In this document: piece after piece, positions 43,262-52,085 of the stretch
Position numbering within the stretch: the first letter of the stretch is position 1
How the letters are laid out: each line of letters starts with the position of its first letter
DNA from: a virus
IMG/VR virus record: IMGVR_UViG_3300048927_000308
Location: 1-64,000 of that record
DNA: 64,000 bases
Reading direction: 5' to 3' (one strand)
Notes under the pieces: generated by a model
Database searches by the model: none
Seen by the model: only the letters and a program-made list of their open reading frames with translations
Told to the model about the DNA's origin: nothing
Translations under genes and position numbers: made by a program

Positions 43262-44290
43262 TTAATCCTCTTCCAGCAGGCGCACCATTGCGCCGGTTTC
43301 GCTATCCAGGTTACGGATGTAGCTCATCACAATGTTGGTGTTGGTCCAGCCGCCAGCCTGCATGATCTCCATAATGCCTACCCCCGCGCGCGCCATGTCG
43401 CGGGCAGCGCCCACACGGGCACTGTGACCGGACCAGGCAAGATAGCGCGTGGCATTGTCACTTTTCGCGCCGTAAAGGGTGCGGTGAACAGACTCGAAGA
43501 TGTTTTCCAGCGCGCGGGTAGTCAGCTTGCTGGTGGATGATGGCCCGGCCGCGTCATTCTTCAGCACGCGGCAGAACAGGTAATTGTTCGGGTCTTCGCC
43601 TACACCAGAAACGGCTATCCAGCGCTCCACCAGCTGCGTGACGTTCAGGCTCAGCGCCTTTTCCACGCCAGCGGTGCTAACCAACGTCTTTGTGCGACCG
43701 ATACGCACCAGCATGCGGCCGCCCTCTGTACGGGTAATATCCTTAACACGGATACGGGCGATCTCCGCGACGCGCAGTAGCGTGTTATAGGCCAGTCCCA
43801 AAAATGCCAGGTTACGGATATCCTTCACCCGGTCACTGCCGCCGAGCAGCGCGCGCACCTGGAGGAAGTCCCGACGTTCGAAGGCCAGCGCCTGCGTTGC
43901 TCGTTCGCCAGCGTCCACGTTTTCCTTCCGGATCCGACGCATCACCAGAGAAACGGCGTTACTGTCGCTCGGACGCGGCAGCCCGGCGCGCTTGTGCAGC
44001 ATATTGAGCTGTCCGAGGTGCATCTGGATCGTCTTCACCTTGCACCCGCGTTCCTGCAAACTCAGCAGATAATCGCGGACGTTCTCCGGGTCGGCCGGAA
44101 ACCAGGTGTGGCCCTTTTCCATGCACCAGCCAGCCCACGCGCGGCAGACGGACATCAGCATTTTCCATGTGTGCTCGGAAAAGGCCGCTTTGTCACGGAA
44201 CATCGCGTGAAGGTTATTCCGCACGTCGTCGCTGGTGGATTCGACAGGTAAAGCGGGTAAATTGTGGTGAACGGTCAACGTATCGGTCAT
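43262..44290 (-). CDS. cre: Cre site-specific tyrosine recombinase (342 aa)
   Basis: Close homologue of P1 Cre over its whole length (for example LPRPSDSNAVSLVMRRIRKE and GHSARVGAARDMARAGV). Catalytic residues are present: Arg in LLRVAEIARIR, His-x-x-Arg in SGHSARVG, Trp in GGWTN and the Tyr nucleophile in VMSYIRNLD. It acts on loxP at 45771 to circularise incoming DNA and resolve dimers. N-terminal ~100 residues are the more divergent part (about three quarters of residues shared by eye). Confidence 0.97.
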   Translation of the reverse strand: MTDTLTVHHNLPALPVESTSDDVRNNLHAMFRDKAAFSEHTWKMLMSVCRAWAGWCMEKGHTWFPADPENVRDYLLSLQERGCKVKTIQMHLGQLNMLHKRAGLPRPSDSNAVSLVMRRIRKENVDAGERATQALAFERRDFLQVRALLGGSDRVKDIRNLAFLGLAYNTLLRVAEIARIRVKDITRTEGGRMLVRIGRTKTLVSTAGVEKALSLNVTQLVERWIAVSGVGEDPNNYLFCRVLKNDAAGPSSTSKLTTRALENIFESVHRTLYGAKSDNATRYLAWSGHSARVGAARDMARAGVGIMEIMQAGGWTNTNIVMSYIRNLDSETGAMVRLLEED

Positions 44291-44297
44291 AAGTTAG

Positions 44298-44513
44298 TCA
44301 AATTGTTGTTTTCAGAAGAGTGTACAGCATGGATTCGGCTTTTACTCGCCCGCGCTGCGCTTCATACAGACACCAGCGGCCGCGTTCCTTCCGGATCACG
44401 TCTTCGCCTCGCGTCAGCGTCAGGTCGGTGGCTTTACGCTCGTACCCTTTAGCGCGCCAGTATCCGCGATTTTTCTCCAGCTCCAGATGTGCTGCTACGT
44501 CGCCCGCCCTCAT
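44298..44513 (-). CDS. cra: Cra-like cre-associated protein (71 aa)
   Basis: A 71-aa protein (MRAGDVAAHLELEKNRGYWRAKGYERK..) lying seven bases upstream of cre. P1 has cra (cre-associated) in the same place with nearly the same length. Basic, no known domain. ATG overlaps the stop of the 353-aa gene, linking all three in one transcript. Confidence 0.65.
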   Translation of the reverse strand: MRAGDVAAHLELEKNRGYWRAKGYERKATDLTLTRGEDVIRKERGRWCLYEAQRGRVKAESMLYTLLKTTI

Positions 44514-45571
44514 GCCGTCACCTCTTCAGTATTGCCCACCAGCTCCATGCGGTTTTCATGGGGGTTGAAGCCATCTACCTCACTGCGTCGAAATTTACCG
44601 GCATAGTTCGGATCCTTCGTATAGCCGTTGAACTCTGGACAATGGTAGAGCTGGTGGCCAGTATGGAAAAGGCGGTAAAGCGGCTCGTTGTCAGGGAAAA
44701 GGATCTGCTTCAGTTGGTGCGCGCGCAGGTAGTCCATGCTGGCCACGGCATCGCTCAGCAGCCTTTCCAACTTGCGGCGGCGCGCGTTACCGTTACGTTT
44801 CTGGCGCGGATTTTCCGGGCGCTGTACATAAAGGTCAAAACTGGCCTTGTTGCCGATCCCATAGCGGCCCCAAGCGACGTACCACATATTGTTGATGTTG
44901 TACCAAGCAGTGCCGGTCATGATCCGGCCTTTATGGTCGAACCACCAGACGCGAATCCCCGGTGCCAGTTGCTGGCCTTCAGCAGATTTGTAGTTGTAGG
45001 TGTATGGGTTCTTTTTCAGGTACTCGGCCCAATCGCCGTTATTGTTCCAGCTAGACCGGTAATCAGCCTTGATGATGTCCATATTGGTTAATTTGCCGGG
45101 ACCAATGTCGCTCCAGCCCGGATCCTTTTCCATCAGGCGGTAGCCGTCGAAGACGTTGGTCAGGTAGGTGACTATCCGGTTGCGGGTCCGCAACATTTCC
45201 ATGCGCATCAGGTATGGCATGTGTTTTTCTTTATCGGACTGATAGCGGCCCTCGTAATCAGGGCGGTTCGGCGCGTTCACGTTCTGGAAAAACTCCAGCT
45301 CAATGCTGCGGCCGTGAAGCTTCAGATCAGCTTTTAGATCGCCTTTGGTGCAGTAGCGGAACTGGCGGGCAAAATTAACGCCGTACCGGTCAATATCCTC
45401 CTGCGGGACCACCACCAGCCAACCCAGGCGATTTAACGTCTGAATGACGCGGCGGAAGACGTCACGCTTGAATCCGCGTTCATAGGCATCGTCCACGCGC
45501 TCCGGGTTTTCCCATATATACAGGCAGGCATCGCCCAGGCGGATATCACCATTTCTTTTAATCTGTGCCAT
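44510..45571 (-). CDS. Unknown 353-aa protein inserted between loxP and cra
   Basis: A 353-aa protein. N-terminal ~110 residues: FKRDVFRRVIQTLNRLGWLV and LKLHGRSIELEFFQNVNAPN. Middle: GIRVWWFDHKGRIMTGTAWY and WYVAWGRYGIGNKASFDLYV, beta-rich. Basic linker RPENPRQKRNGNARRRKLER then VASMDYLRAHQLKQILFPDN and LYRLFHTGHQLYHCPEFNGY. No enzymatic motif recognised. P1 has no such gene between loxP and cra. Its leader has a LexA box and a long hairpin, so it is probably SOS-induced together with cre. Confidence 0.6.
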   Translation of the reverse strand: MAQIKRNGDIRLGDACLYIWENPERVDDAYERGFKRDVFRRVIQTLNRLGWLVVVPQEDIDRYGVNFARQFRYCTKGDLKADLKLHGRSIELEFFQNVNAPNRPDYEGRYQSDKEKHMPYLMRMEMLRTRNRIVTYLTNVFDGYRLMEKDPGWSDIGPGKLTNMDIIKADYRSSWNNNGDWAEYLKKNPYTYNYKSAEGQQLAPGIRVWWFDHKGRIMTGTAWYNINNMWYVAWGRYGIGNKASFDLYVQRPENPRQKRNGNARRRKLERLLSDAVASMDYLRAHQLKQILFPDNEPLYRLFHTGHQLYHCPEFNGYTKDPNYAGKFRRSEVDGFNPHENRMELVGNTEEVTA

Positions 45572-45611
45572 GTAACACCTCTATTTTGATTGATTGGCTA
45601 AGTAAGCGTGC

Positions 45612-45666
45612 GCTACGTGAATTCTGATATTTTTCGCGGGTATTTCTTCCCGAAAATTCACGTAGC
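45612..45666. other. Long nested hairpin in the cre-operon leader
   Basis: GCTACGTGAATT / AATTCACGTAGC (45612-45623 and 45655-45666), perfect 12-bp arms, with an inner near-palindrome TTTTCGCGGG / CCCGAAAA. It lies between the LexA box and the start of the 353-aa gene and could be an attenuator. The GCCAATCAATCA motif follows it directly (45586-45598). Confidence 0.6.
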
Positions 45667-45725
45667 TGCATCTGATCAATGATCACACAATCAAGCACAT
45701 GTAAAACAAGGGCTTGCGATTGTGA

Positions 45726-45741
45726 CTGTATGGATATACAG
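45726..45741. promoter_or_regulatory. LexA (SOS) box upstream of the cre operon
   Basis: CTGTATGGATATACAG fits the CTGT-N8-ACAG consensus with AT-rich centre. It is followed by the palindrome TGATCACGTGATCA (45748-45761), which contains two Dam sites. 155 bases ahead of the minus-strand gene 44510-45571. Confidence 0.7.
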
Positions 45742-45770
45742 TATATTTGATCACGTGATCAGGGTAAATA

Positions 45771-45804
45771 ATAACTTCGTATAATGTATGCTATACGAAG
45801 TTAT
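45771..45804. other. loxP: loxP site
   Basis: 34 bp: arms ATAACTTCGTATA and TATACGAAGTTAT as perfect 13-bp inverted repeats, spacer ATGTATGC. This is identical to canonical P1 loxP although the Cre protein has diverged. It lies ~1.5 kb from the cre start, with the 353-aa gene and cra between. Confidence 0.98.
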
Positions 45805-45847
45805 TGCACAGGGAGAGTCTAACCACGTTTAGGTGTGCATGGCAATA

Positions 45848-45864
45848 TAATTTATTAGAGCAAT
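45848..45864 (-). promoter_or_regulatory. C1 operator, minus orientation, near loxP
   Basis: Minus strand ATTGCTCTAATAAATTA, 16 of 17 consensus positions. A TATATT-like -10 follows on the minus strand, so it may repress a promoter that reads leftward through loxP into the 353-aa gene and cre. Confidence 0.75.
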
Positions 45865-45925
45865 ACAAAAATCACATCATAACGTGCCCTTTGTCAGAAA
45901 AGATGGCATATCTAGTTGCGCTTGT

Positions 45926-45954
45926 TTGACAATTGCTCTAATAAAATTTAAATT
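45926..45954 (+). promoter_or_regulatory. C1-repressible rightward promoter of coi-c1
   Basis: TTGACA (45926-45931) and TAAATT (45949-45954), 17 bases apart. The spacer 45932-45948 is ATTGCTCTAATAAAATT, an operator matching 16 of 17 positions. C1 binding would fully occlude it. It faces coi and c1, 555 bases downstream, through the tRNA-like region. Confidence 0.75.
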
Positions 45955-46120
45955 TTGCACGCCTTGTGCCGGGGGCCATTTCGCTTGCTAAGCCCCGGCA
46001 CATTGGCCACTGATTGCCAACGTTAAAAGCAGCGCCGGCACACAACGGTAAGAGCATTGAGTATGTGACGACATCCCGGTAAGACCAGGCACATTTCCCT
46101 GGCGCGGCAGTGCTCTAATC

Positions 46121-46249
46121 GTTGTGGGTGTAGCTTAAATGGTAGAGCGCCTCTTGAAGGAGGAGTTGAGCGCTGCCCAAGGTTCATTACCCGGGGCATC
46201 TCATACGGCTGGCCAGACGTTATCCGGGTTCGAGTCCCGGCACCACAAC
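46121..46249 (+). tRNA. tRNA-like element with enlarged centre, possibly degenerate
   Basis: Ends pair as GTTGTGG / CCACAAC. A D-arm-like GCTT..GAGC with TGGTA in the loop (46133-46148) is followed by a CCTC..GAGG hairpin with TTGAAG in the loop. A perfect T-arm CCGGG-TTCGAGT-CCCGG (46224-46240) closes it. But ~70 bases separate the anticodon-like hairpin from the T-arm, far more than any variable arm. No anticodon stem of 5 bp forms cleanly. It could be a disrupted tRNA, a tRNA mimic in the immunity-region leader, or a tRNA carrying a short insert. Confidence 0.45.
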
Positions 46250-46509
46250 TTGATCTTGAAGGTAGCGCCCAGCCGGAGGTGGCGAGTAACACCGGCAGCA
46301 ATAGCAGTAAGCGGGAATCCTCCAACACCTGAGCCGCACGATCCCGAATGCCGTACGCGCCATTTTGTGAATAGGGACAAGAAGGCAAACGAGGCCTGAA
46401 TGGTCGGACTGAGATATTGCCGCTTAGCCCACGTCAAGGGCCAATTACAGGAACATTGGGCTGCCCTGAAGGGGCTCTGTGATGCGATTTTCTAAGTAGG
46501 GAACTCACG

Positions 46510-46719
46510 ATGGCTTTTACAACTCCTACCACTGATGATGTTAGAAATTATTCTAACGATTTGTCTTTAGACCTCACTTCACCCGACGCTGCTCGTATTC
46601 TTACCGAGCATCACCTCAAGCTCTCAAACCAGGACTACCGCGTCTCAGATGACGACCGGAACGACTTGGAAGACTCCATTGAGTACCAGATCTACACCCT
46701 CCTCACAGAATCCTCTTGA
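46510..46719 (+). CDS. coi: Coi: C1 repressor inactivator (69 aa)
   Basis: A 69-aa acidic protein (MAFTTPTTDDVRNYSNDLSL.., ending TLLTESS) whose length and place ahead of c1 match P1 Coi. Coi binds C1 and abolishes DNA binding, favouring lytic growth. It is read from the C1-repressible promoter at 45926. A long leader precedes it with AGTAGGGAACTCACG before the ATG. Confidence 0.8.
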   Translation: MAFTTPTTDDVRNYSNDLSLDLTSPDAARILTEHHLKLSNQDYRVSDDDRNDLEDSIEYQIYTLLTESS

Positions 46720-46735
46720 ATGCTCTAATAAATCT
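46719..46735 (+). promoter_or_regulatory. C1 operator between coi and c1
   Basis: AATGCTCTAATAAATCT, 15 of 17 positions, starting right at the coi stop, with a TATAAT at 46757. Placed for autoregulation of c1. Confidence 0.7.
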
Positions 46736-46827
46736 ATTTTTTTTAATAGATCCTTTTATAATGTTGAGAACATTCCCCGTCGCTAGGGATCGGGGGATGT
46801 GACTCGTATCATTATTGGAGGAACTAT

Positions 46828-47679
46828 ATGGTCAACTATGTCTATGGCGAGAAGCTATACAGGGAATTCGTTAAGTTTAGGGAGCAATTTCTTGCCAGTG
46901 CTGTTGAGCGCGCGCAGCATGTAGACACAGCAAGCGATGGGCGGGCGGTTCGTCCGGTTGTTGTTTTGCCATTCAAAGAAACAGATCGCATCCAGGCTGA
47001 AATTGATAAATGGACCGCGATGGCCAGCGAGCTGGAGCAGTATCCAGATCTTAACGTGCCCAAGACCATCCTTTACCCTATTCCAAATATTCTACGTGGA
47101 GTAAGGAAGGCTACAACCTATCAAACAGAAGCTATTAACAGCGTCAATATGACCGCTAAACGCATTATTCATCTGTTGGATAAAGACATTCGTATTCAAA
47201 CGACATCTGATACGAGTGATTGGGGAAAGAAATATATAAGCAATCTTGAGAAAACCAAAAAAATATTTGAACAGTTCCCTGATGATGAAAAGTTCAGAAT
47301 GAGGATCCATGGTTTCAGCGAAACAATGCTGAGAGTCCACTACATCTCCACCAGCCCTAATTTTAATGGTGGCAAGTCAGTGCCTTACCATGTTCCTTTG
47401 TGTGGGGTATTCATCTGCGATGAAACTTTACGGGATGGATTGTCCATTGGGCCAGAGTTTGAAAAAGAGAAGTTTAGCTTATACGACTCGCTTGAACCTA
47501 TTATTTGTGACCGCTGGCCACAAGCTAAAATTTACCGAATGAAAGATATCGAAGATGTTAAAGGTAAACTTGCACAACTCAGAGAAAATAAGAAAGCACA
47601 ATCAGCAGCTTCCACAACTCGCACCCGTAAAACAAAATCGGGAAATTCAGTTAATGAAAATCCCGATAGTGCCAAATAA
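46828..47679 (+). CDS. c1: C1 lytic repressor (283 aa)
   Basis: A 283-aa protein matching P1 C1 in length and sequence along its entire course (PVRPVVVLPFKETD; ELEQYPDLN; FRMRIHGFSETMLRVHYIS; CGVFICDETLRDG). No classic helix-turn-helix is obvious, as in P1 C1, which binds asymmetric 17-bp operators as a monomer. It keeps the phage as a plasmid by blocking the operators listed here. GGAGG lies just ahead of the ATG; its own promoter is probably at 46740-46765. Confidence 0.93.
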   Translation: MVNYVYGEKLYREFVKFREQFLASAVERAQHVDTASDGRAVRPVVVLPFKETDRIQAEIDKWTAMASELEQYPDLNVPKTILYPIPNILRGVRKATTYQTEAINSVNMTAKRIIHLLDKDIRIQTTSDTSDWGKKYISNLEKTKKIFEQFPDDEKFRMRIHGFSETMLRVHYISTSPNFNGGKSVPYHVPLCGVFICDETLRDGLSIGPEFEKEKFSLYDSLEPIICDRWPQAKIYRMKDIEDVKGKLAQLRENKKAQSAASTTRTRKTKSGNSVNENPDSAK

Positions 47680-47706
47680 GAATTAATGCTGGTGGCTGAG
47701 CCATAC

Positions 47707-49191
47707 TTACTCATTAAGCCATGCAAGTGCGTCATCAACCTGCTGCTCATCCTCGATGCTGAGCACTTCATTCTGTGGAACATAGTTTGCCAGCATACCA
47801 AAGCAGTAGGTGTCCCAATGGTCAGGTGAGTGCAGATTCAGTTTCTTTTTCATGTCCTCTTTGGACATCACTTTCCACTGACCGGCCGAGTTAATTCCAA
47901 CCGGTATCTTTGATGCCTCGTCAACGGTCGCGTCGCCTTTATCTAGGCGCATGCGGCCAGACTTCACAGCTTCTGCTGCCATCACATTAGCGTACGCGCG
48001 CTGATCAAAGTACAGGCTACGGTCTTCGCGGCTGTGCATCTTCTTACCCCAGCGGATGCGCTGCGCGGTGATTCCGTAATTGTCATACAACAGGTCGGCA
48101 GTGGATTTACCCAGGCCATCGCCATCGATCACGATAGAGATATTCGGGAAGCGCTCCGGGTTACATTCTGCGAAGATTTTCGCGGCCAGCTGCGTCTCGG
48201 TAACGTCCGTATACGCCAGCATGCGATAACCGATGATCCGGCGCTTATTGCGCTCACCTGATACCATCATGATGTTAATCACCGATTTATCGCGGCCTGT
48301 GCCACCAGCAACGTCCACGCACGCCACCCAGCCCCAGCCCTTCGCTATCTTCACCTTACGCCGTGTGGCGCGCTCAACCTCATCACGGCCCAGCAGGAAG
48401 CCGTCCTGCGTTTTCGGGAAGAGCCCGCGAACTTTAATCAGGTACATCGGGTTATCGCGGCCGCCGTATTCCGCCAGCTTCATCTTGATAAACTCGGCGG
48501 TAACAAGGGGTGACTCTTCACTATTCAGGATGATCGATGTGTATATGCCGTTCGGGTTGCCTAGACGCTTAGCCAGCTTGTGGTGAGTGTCATAGAAATA
48601 GCCGCTAGGGCGTGTGGGCTGTGACAGCAGCAGGATACGGTTATCCCGGCCGGTAAGCGCACCGGTCATGATGCTGAATGCCTTATCGCTGACGCCGGAG
48701 GCCTCATCAATGATGTAAAGCAGGTGATCAGCGTGTTCGCCGGCGAGCGCTTCCTCGTTCCCCAGGCGGAAGCCCTTCGGAACTACCGTCCAGACGCCTT
48801 TACCAGTGATCTCGAAAAAGGCGGTTTCCGTCAGTACAAAGTAATCAGCAAGCCATGGGAAGCGGCTGGTGGCTGTGGACCAGTTCATCTTGATGTATTT
48901 AAAGATACCGGTCATTACCTGCTGGATCTTGTTCGCAACGATAATCGCACGGGCACCGGGGAACATGATGATGTAAAGCATGATCATGATGGATGTCATA
49001 TCCGATTTGCCGGTACCGTGGCCAGACGATACGGTTGTCTTGCTGCCCGACTGCTGCACCGACTCTATGATCTGGTCCTGCTGCCATGTTGGCGTTTTGC
49101 CAAACAGCACATCAGCGGCGCTTATCCAGTCGTAGCGGTACCGCGCCACCAGCTCACGCCAGCGCGGGTCTGTCACGCAGCTGCGGGCCAT
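47707..49191 (-). CDS. pacB: PacB: terminase large subunit (494 aa)
   Basis: A 494-aa terminase. ATPase part: [20 protein letters not shown] (Walker A, ~residues 53-72) and [10 protein letters not shown] (Walker B, ~150). Nuclease part: [20 protein letters not shown] and [15 protein letters not shown] with acidic metal ligands. It pumps DNA into proheads and makes headful cuts. ATG overlaps the pacA stop. It converges with c1; only 27 bases separate the two stops. Confidence 0.93.
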   Translation of the reverse strand: MARSCVTDPRWRELVARYRYDWISAADVLFGKTPTWQQDQIIESVQQSGSKTTVSSGHGTGKSDMTSIMIMLYIIMFPGARAIIVANKIQQVMTGIFKYIKMNWSTATSRFPWLADYFVLTETAFFEITGKGVWTVVPKGFRLGNEEALAGEHADHLLYIIDEASGVSDKAFSIMTGALTGRDNRILLLSQPTRPSGYFYDTHHKLAKRLGNPNGIYTSIILNSEESPLVTAEFIKMKLAEYGGRDNPMYLIKVRGLFPKTQDGFLLGRDEVERATRRKVKIAKGWGWVACVDVAGGTGRDKSVINIMMVSGERNKRRIIGYRMLAYTDVTETQLAAKIFAECNPERFPNISIVIDGDGLGKSTADLLYDNYGITAQRIRWGKKMHSREDRSLYFDQRAYANVMAAEAVKSGRMRLDKGDATVDEASKIPVGINSAGQWKVMSKEDMKKKLNLHSPDHWDTYCFGMLANYVPQNEVLSIEDEQQVDDALAWLNE

Positions 49192-50381
49192 CAGTCATCC
49201 TCCCCGTACAGCTTGCGGGTAACTTCTTCGTCTTCTTCCTCGTCCTCATCCAGATCCTGCGCCAGCCAGACGGCGTTAGAGACGCCTTCCGTGTCAATAT
49301 CGCCATAACCGCCTGTATCCACGATGTCGGCGATTTCGCCCCTGCGCTGTTCAATCCATAGGGCGGAGTCAACGCGGCGGCTGGCGGCCCGCTCACGGGC
49401 TTCACGGTCGAGATCTTCAAGAGATGGCGCACCGGCGGCAGTCTGCTCGGTAGGGTCAGGCTTATCCTGTTTGGGCGTGCGCAGCTCGGCGCGGATCGTC
49501 TCCATCAGCAGAGGCGGCACCTTCCCGCCTTGGGCTTCGATAAATTCTGCGGTTTCCTGTGCGCTCCATCCCAGCTCGCGGCGCCGCTGATAGGCCAGCT
49601 GCACAATGCCGGTATGGCCCATAGCCTGCGCGTGCTTCTCAGCTTCGCGGTTCTCTTTCCGGTAGTTATTGCGGATGCTAAATATGGTGTTAACCAGGCT
49701 GCTGATCTGCGCGGTGCAGCTGTTCAACATACTGGCTATGCGGTATTCAACCGGCGTGTCGTCGTCATCGTCTTTCTCGGTGCGCAGCTCCTGCACCAGC
49801 TCGATACAAACATCACGCGCGTTTTCCAGCATGAGGAGGTGTGAGAGGGTCTTTTCCAGTAGGGCTGTTTCGAGGGCGTCAGCGCCAGAACGGCGGAGCA
49901 TAGCGCGGGCTTCACGCCGGGCCTCATGGTTATCAATCTTGTAATCGGCTGGCTCAAACTCAAACCGTTCGCCGTCATCGTCAATGCGATCACGCTCCAG
50001 GCGAGCTTTGAGTGATCGCTTAGCGCGAGTGATCACCTCATGATCACCCATTCGATCATCCAGTTGGCGCTTTTGGGTAGTGGCTTGCGTCAGTGCGCCA
50101 GCGATAACGCTCGTATCTTTTTGTTTTGCCGCGCTTTTACCAAAAGCCTGATCACGTTTCTTTTGATCACGCTTTTGATCATTTTGAGCTTTCCGGGCAG
50201 GTGATCGCACCGGCTTATTCGGTTTGATGCCGTCGGCACCAGTACCGCTGTCCTTAAATGCGCGCAGATACCGCCGGGCGGTATTGGGGTTAAGATTAAA
50301 TTCTGCTGCATACTGCGCGATGGTATATCCACCATCACGCGCCAGCCGGGCAAAATTCTCTTTGTGTTCGTCCCAGGTCAC
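49191..50381 (-). CDS. pacA: PacA: pac-binding terminase small subunit (396 aa)
   Basis: GTG start at 50381 with AAGGGA in front (an ATG eight bases earlier is in another frame). The N-terminus has a helix-turn-helix ([25 protein letters not shown]), then a basic, Lys/Gln-rich linker encoded by the pac DNA ([20 protein letters not shown]), then helices. P1 PacA has the same size and recognises pac within its own gene. Co-operates with PacB. Confidence 0.9.
   Translation of the reverse strand: MTWDEHKENFARLARDGGYTIAQYAAEFNLNPNTARRYLRAFKDSGTGADGIKPNKPVRSPARKAQNDQKRDQKKRDQAFGKSAAKQKDTSVIAGALTQATTQKRQLDDRMGDHEVITRAKRSLKARLERDRIDDDGERFEFEPADYKIDNHEARREARAMLRRSGADALETALLEKTLSHLLMLENARDVCIELVQELRTEKDDDDDTPVEYRIASMLNSCTAQISSLVNTIFSIRNNYRKENREAEKHAQAMGHTGIVQLAYQRRRELGWSAQETAEFIEAQGGKVPPLLMETIRAELRTPKQDKPDPTEQTAAGAPSLEDLDREARERAASRRVDSALWIEQRRGEIADIVDTGGYGDIDTEGVSNAVWLAQDLDEDEEEDEEVTRKLYGEDD
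50013..50207. other. pac: pac packaging site inside pacA
   Basis: Two clusters of TGATC(A/G)-type hexamers: left at 50013, 50030, 50041 and 50053; right at 50149, 50164, 50176 and 50202. About 90 bp of hexamer-free DNA lie between, where the cut should fall. P1 pac has four plus three hexamers around the cleavage region and must be Dam-methylated; Dmt here carries such an activity. Confidence 0.85.
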
Positions 50382-50440
50382 TCATGCTTCCCTTGCAGTT
50401 AGATCTGACTTTGCGGCGAGGGTAACGCAAGTCACACGTT

Positions 50441-50469
50441 AAAAAGGCCCGGGGCCGAAGCCCCAGGCC
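50441..50469 (-). terminator. Terminator after lpa
   Basis: GGCC..GGGC / GCCC..GGCC hairpin with TTCG-type loop and five T on the minus strand, 24 bases past the lpa stop. It isolates lpa from pacA, so pacA-pacB need their own promoter in 50381-50440. Confidence 0.75.
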
Positions 50470-50492
50470 GTTTAAGCAAGTTAATCAGGTGG

Positions 50493-50912
50493 TTAATGAG
50501 GGTAGTTAAGCTGCTGCGTGCGATGCTGGCGCGATATGGTATTGAACAGTTCACGGGCCATCACCCATGGTTTATGTTCACGCTGCTCTTTCTCGTCATA
50601 GGTCATGCGGAGCTCGTCAGTGATGTCGTTTCCATAGCGGCGTGGGGCGCGACTTCTCCGGAAAAACTCTGGATCAAGCGAATAAATGCGGAATTTGCGC
50701 GGACGGCAGTTTTCATCGACATACACTGAAGAGTGCTGTGAGACGGAAATGGACTTCAGGCGAAGATATACGTCGCGGGTATCAATATCGAGGTCGGGGT
50801 ATTCGTTGGCCAGAATGACCGCTAATTCCTTGGCGGAAAGCAACGATTTGGTGCGGATCATGTATTCCGCAATCTCGTACGATGTAATACGTGTGTTTCG
50901 ATTTCGGCTCAT
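50493..50912 (-). CDS. lpa: Lpa: late promoter activator (gp10, 139 aa)
   Basis: A 139-aa basic protein (RITSYEIAEYMIRTKSLLSA; VYLRLKSISVSQHSSVYVDE) with a possible winged helix in the N-terminal half. It stands between pdcB and pacA as P1 gene 10 (lpa), whose product with RNA polymerase and host SspA activates late promoters. A C1 operator (51013) lies ~100 bases upstream, so repressor loss turns on lpa and then late genes. Confidence 0.82.
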   Translation of the reverse strand: MSRNRNTRITSYEIAEYMIRTKSLLSAKELAVILANEYPDLDIDTRDVYLRLKSISVSQHSSVYVDENCRPRKFRIYSLDPEFFRRSRAPRRYGNDITDELRMTYDEKEQREHKPWVMARELFNTISRQHRTQQLNYPH

Positions 50913-51012
50913 GTGTTGGCGTCCCTGCCAGTAAAGTAACTTCCTGTCACTTAATGGTTGAGTCGTGCCCGCTCAACCAATGCGCACATAATATCCGACT
51001 TTTGAGAAATAG

Positions 51013-51029
51013 CAATATATTAGAGCAAT
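51013..51029 (-). promoter_or_regulatory. C1 operator upstream of lpa
   Basis: Minus strand ATTGCTCTAATATATTG, 15 of 17 positions, in the 118-base gap between pdcB (stop 51031) and lpa (start 50912). Confidence 0.75.
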
Positions 51030-51030
51030 A

Positions 51031-52074
51031 TTATTTATTTCCCGACGACTGACTTGTGATAGCACCAATTCCCTGCGCGTAATCGAAAAATAAACGCTGG
51101 TGGATAGCCAGCTTCCCATGCTTGCTTTCCCAAGCATCGCGATCGCGGACTATTTCTGCCTGGCATTTTTGGCATAGCGGTACCGCGTAAGTATCGTGCG
51201 CGCACAGACGGCGGTTAAGCACCAAATACGGGCTAATCCGTGCGGTGCCACCAGCTGCACCACAGCCACAACACGGACGAGTAGCCACGAACGACAGATA
51301 ATCCGGCAACTTAAGCGGCTGGAGCTTCGGCTTTTTGAAATAGGCCATCCCCGGATCCGGGTCTACCAATACAGGGCACAATTTTTCACGCAGCGGAGCG
51401 GCCCTCTCTTCCATCATTCGAACATAAGCAATAGCGCGGTCATCGTATGGCTTGATATCGGCCTCTTTCATCGGGCCTGATTGCTCCTCCTCGTCCTTTT
51501 TCTTATTGATTGCGATACGGCAGGCCTCTTCCGGCAGTTCGTTAACCATGTTGCGCATAAATGCCCACCAGCAAAGCTCTTGCATGCTGAGATCACGGCT
51601 CTTAGGTAGGCCCATTTCTGCCCTGGCCTTCTCCAAAATCCAGTTAACACGGTTGCGATATAGCGTGTCTTCCAGCTCAGCAAAGCCTTTCATCAGATAA
51701 TGGTTATCGTGATGCCAGCAGAGGACCACAGCGCTATTATTTCGCTCTGTGTAGGTCACATTATTGTCGCACCAGCTACGATCCAACGCCTGGCAGCATG
51801 CAACCTTCTGACGAAGATGTGCCTTCAGGGAATCGAAGCCCCCTAAGCGCTGGAAAACCTCTTCGCTCATGAAGAATGGCCGCAAAGCTTCGTTGGTGGC
51901 CATAGACTGCTCAGCGTGGATCACGCCGTCTTGCATATGGTCCATTAGCTCACGCGGTATCGGCTCCATCATGAATTTCTGGCCCGACTTAATCAGGCTT
52001 GCAACCTCATGATCTGCTTTGAACGAGGCGAGGCCGAGCTCTTTCTGTACAAAGGGAGTGATAACAGCTTTCAC
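51031..52074 (-). CDS. pdcB: PdcB-like protein with Cys-rich HNH-like end (347 aa)
   Basis: A 347-aa protein. N-terminal ~230 residues helical, containing [20 protein letters not shown] and [15 protein letters not shown]-terminal ~75 residues: [20 protein letters not shown], then [20 protein letters not shown], a CxxC..CxxC HNH-like zinc domain (DUF968-like pattern). P1 order pdcA-pdcB-lpa is kept. Likely a DNA-acting protein; role in phage growth unknown. Confidence 0.65.
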   Translation of the reverse strand: MKAVITPFVQKELGLASFKADHEVASLIKSGQKFMMEPIPRELMDHMQDGVIHAEQSMATNEALRPFFMSEEVFQRLGGFDSLKAHLRQKVACCQALDRSWCDNNVTYTERNNSAVVLCWHHDNHYLMKGFAELEDTLYRNRVNWILEKARAEMGLPKSRDLSMQELCWWAFMRNMVNELPEEACRIAINKKKDEEEQSGPMKEADIKPYDDRAIAYVRMMEERAAPLREKLCPVLVDPDPGMAYFKKPKLQPLKLPDYLSFVATRPCCGCGAAGGTARISPYLVLNRRLCAHDTYAVPLCQKCQAEIVRDRDAWESKHGKLAIHQRLFFDYAQGIGAITSQSSGNK

Positions 52075-52085
52075 GGTCTTTACTC

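Noticed and set aside
46105-46121. Further C1 operator (TGCTCTAATCG) ahead of the tRNA-like element
   Set aside because: Only the central TGCTCTAAT matches; remaining positions differ.
46121-46249. Group I intron in a tRNA
   Set aside because: The insert of ~70 bases is too short and lacks the P3-P8 core.
46139-46399. Plus-strand 86-codon frame behind the tRNA-like element
   Set aside because: Begins inside the tRNA-like structure, odd composition and no ribosome site; not supported as imcA/imcB.
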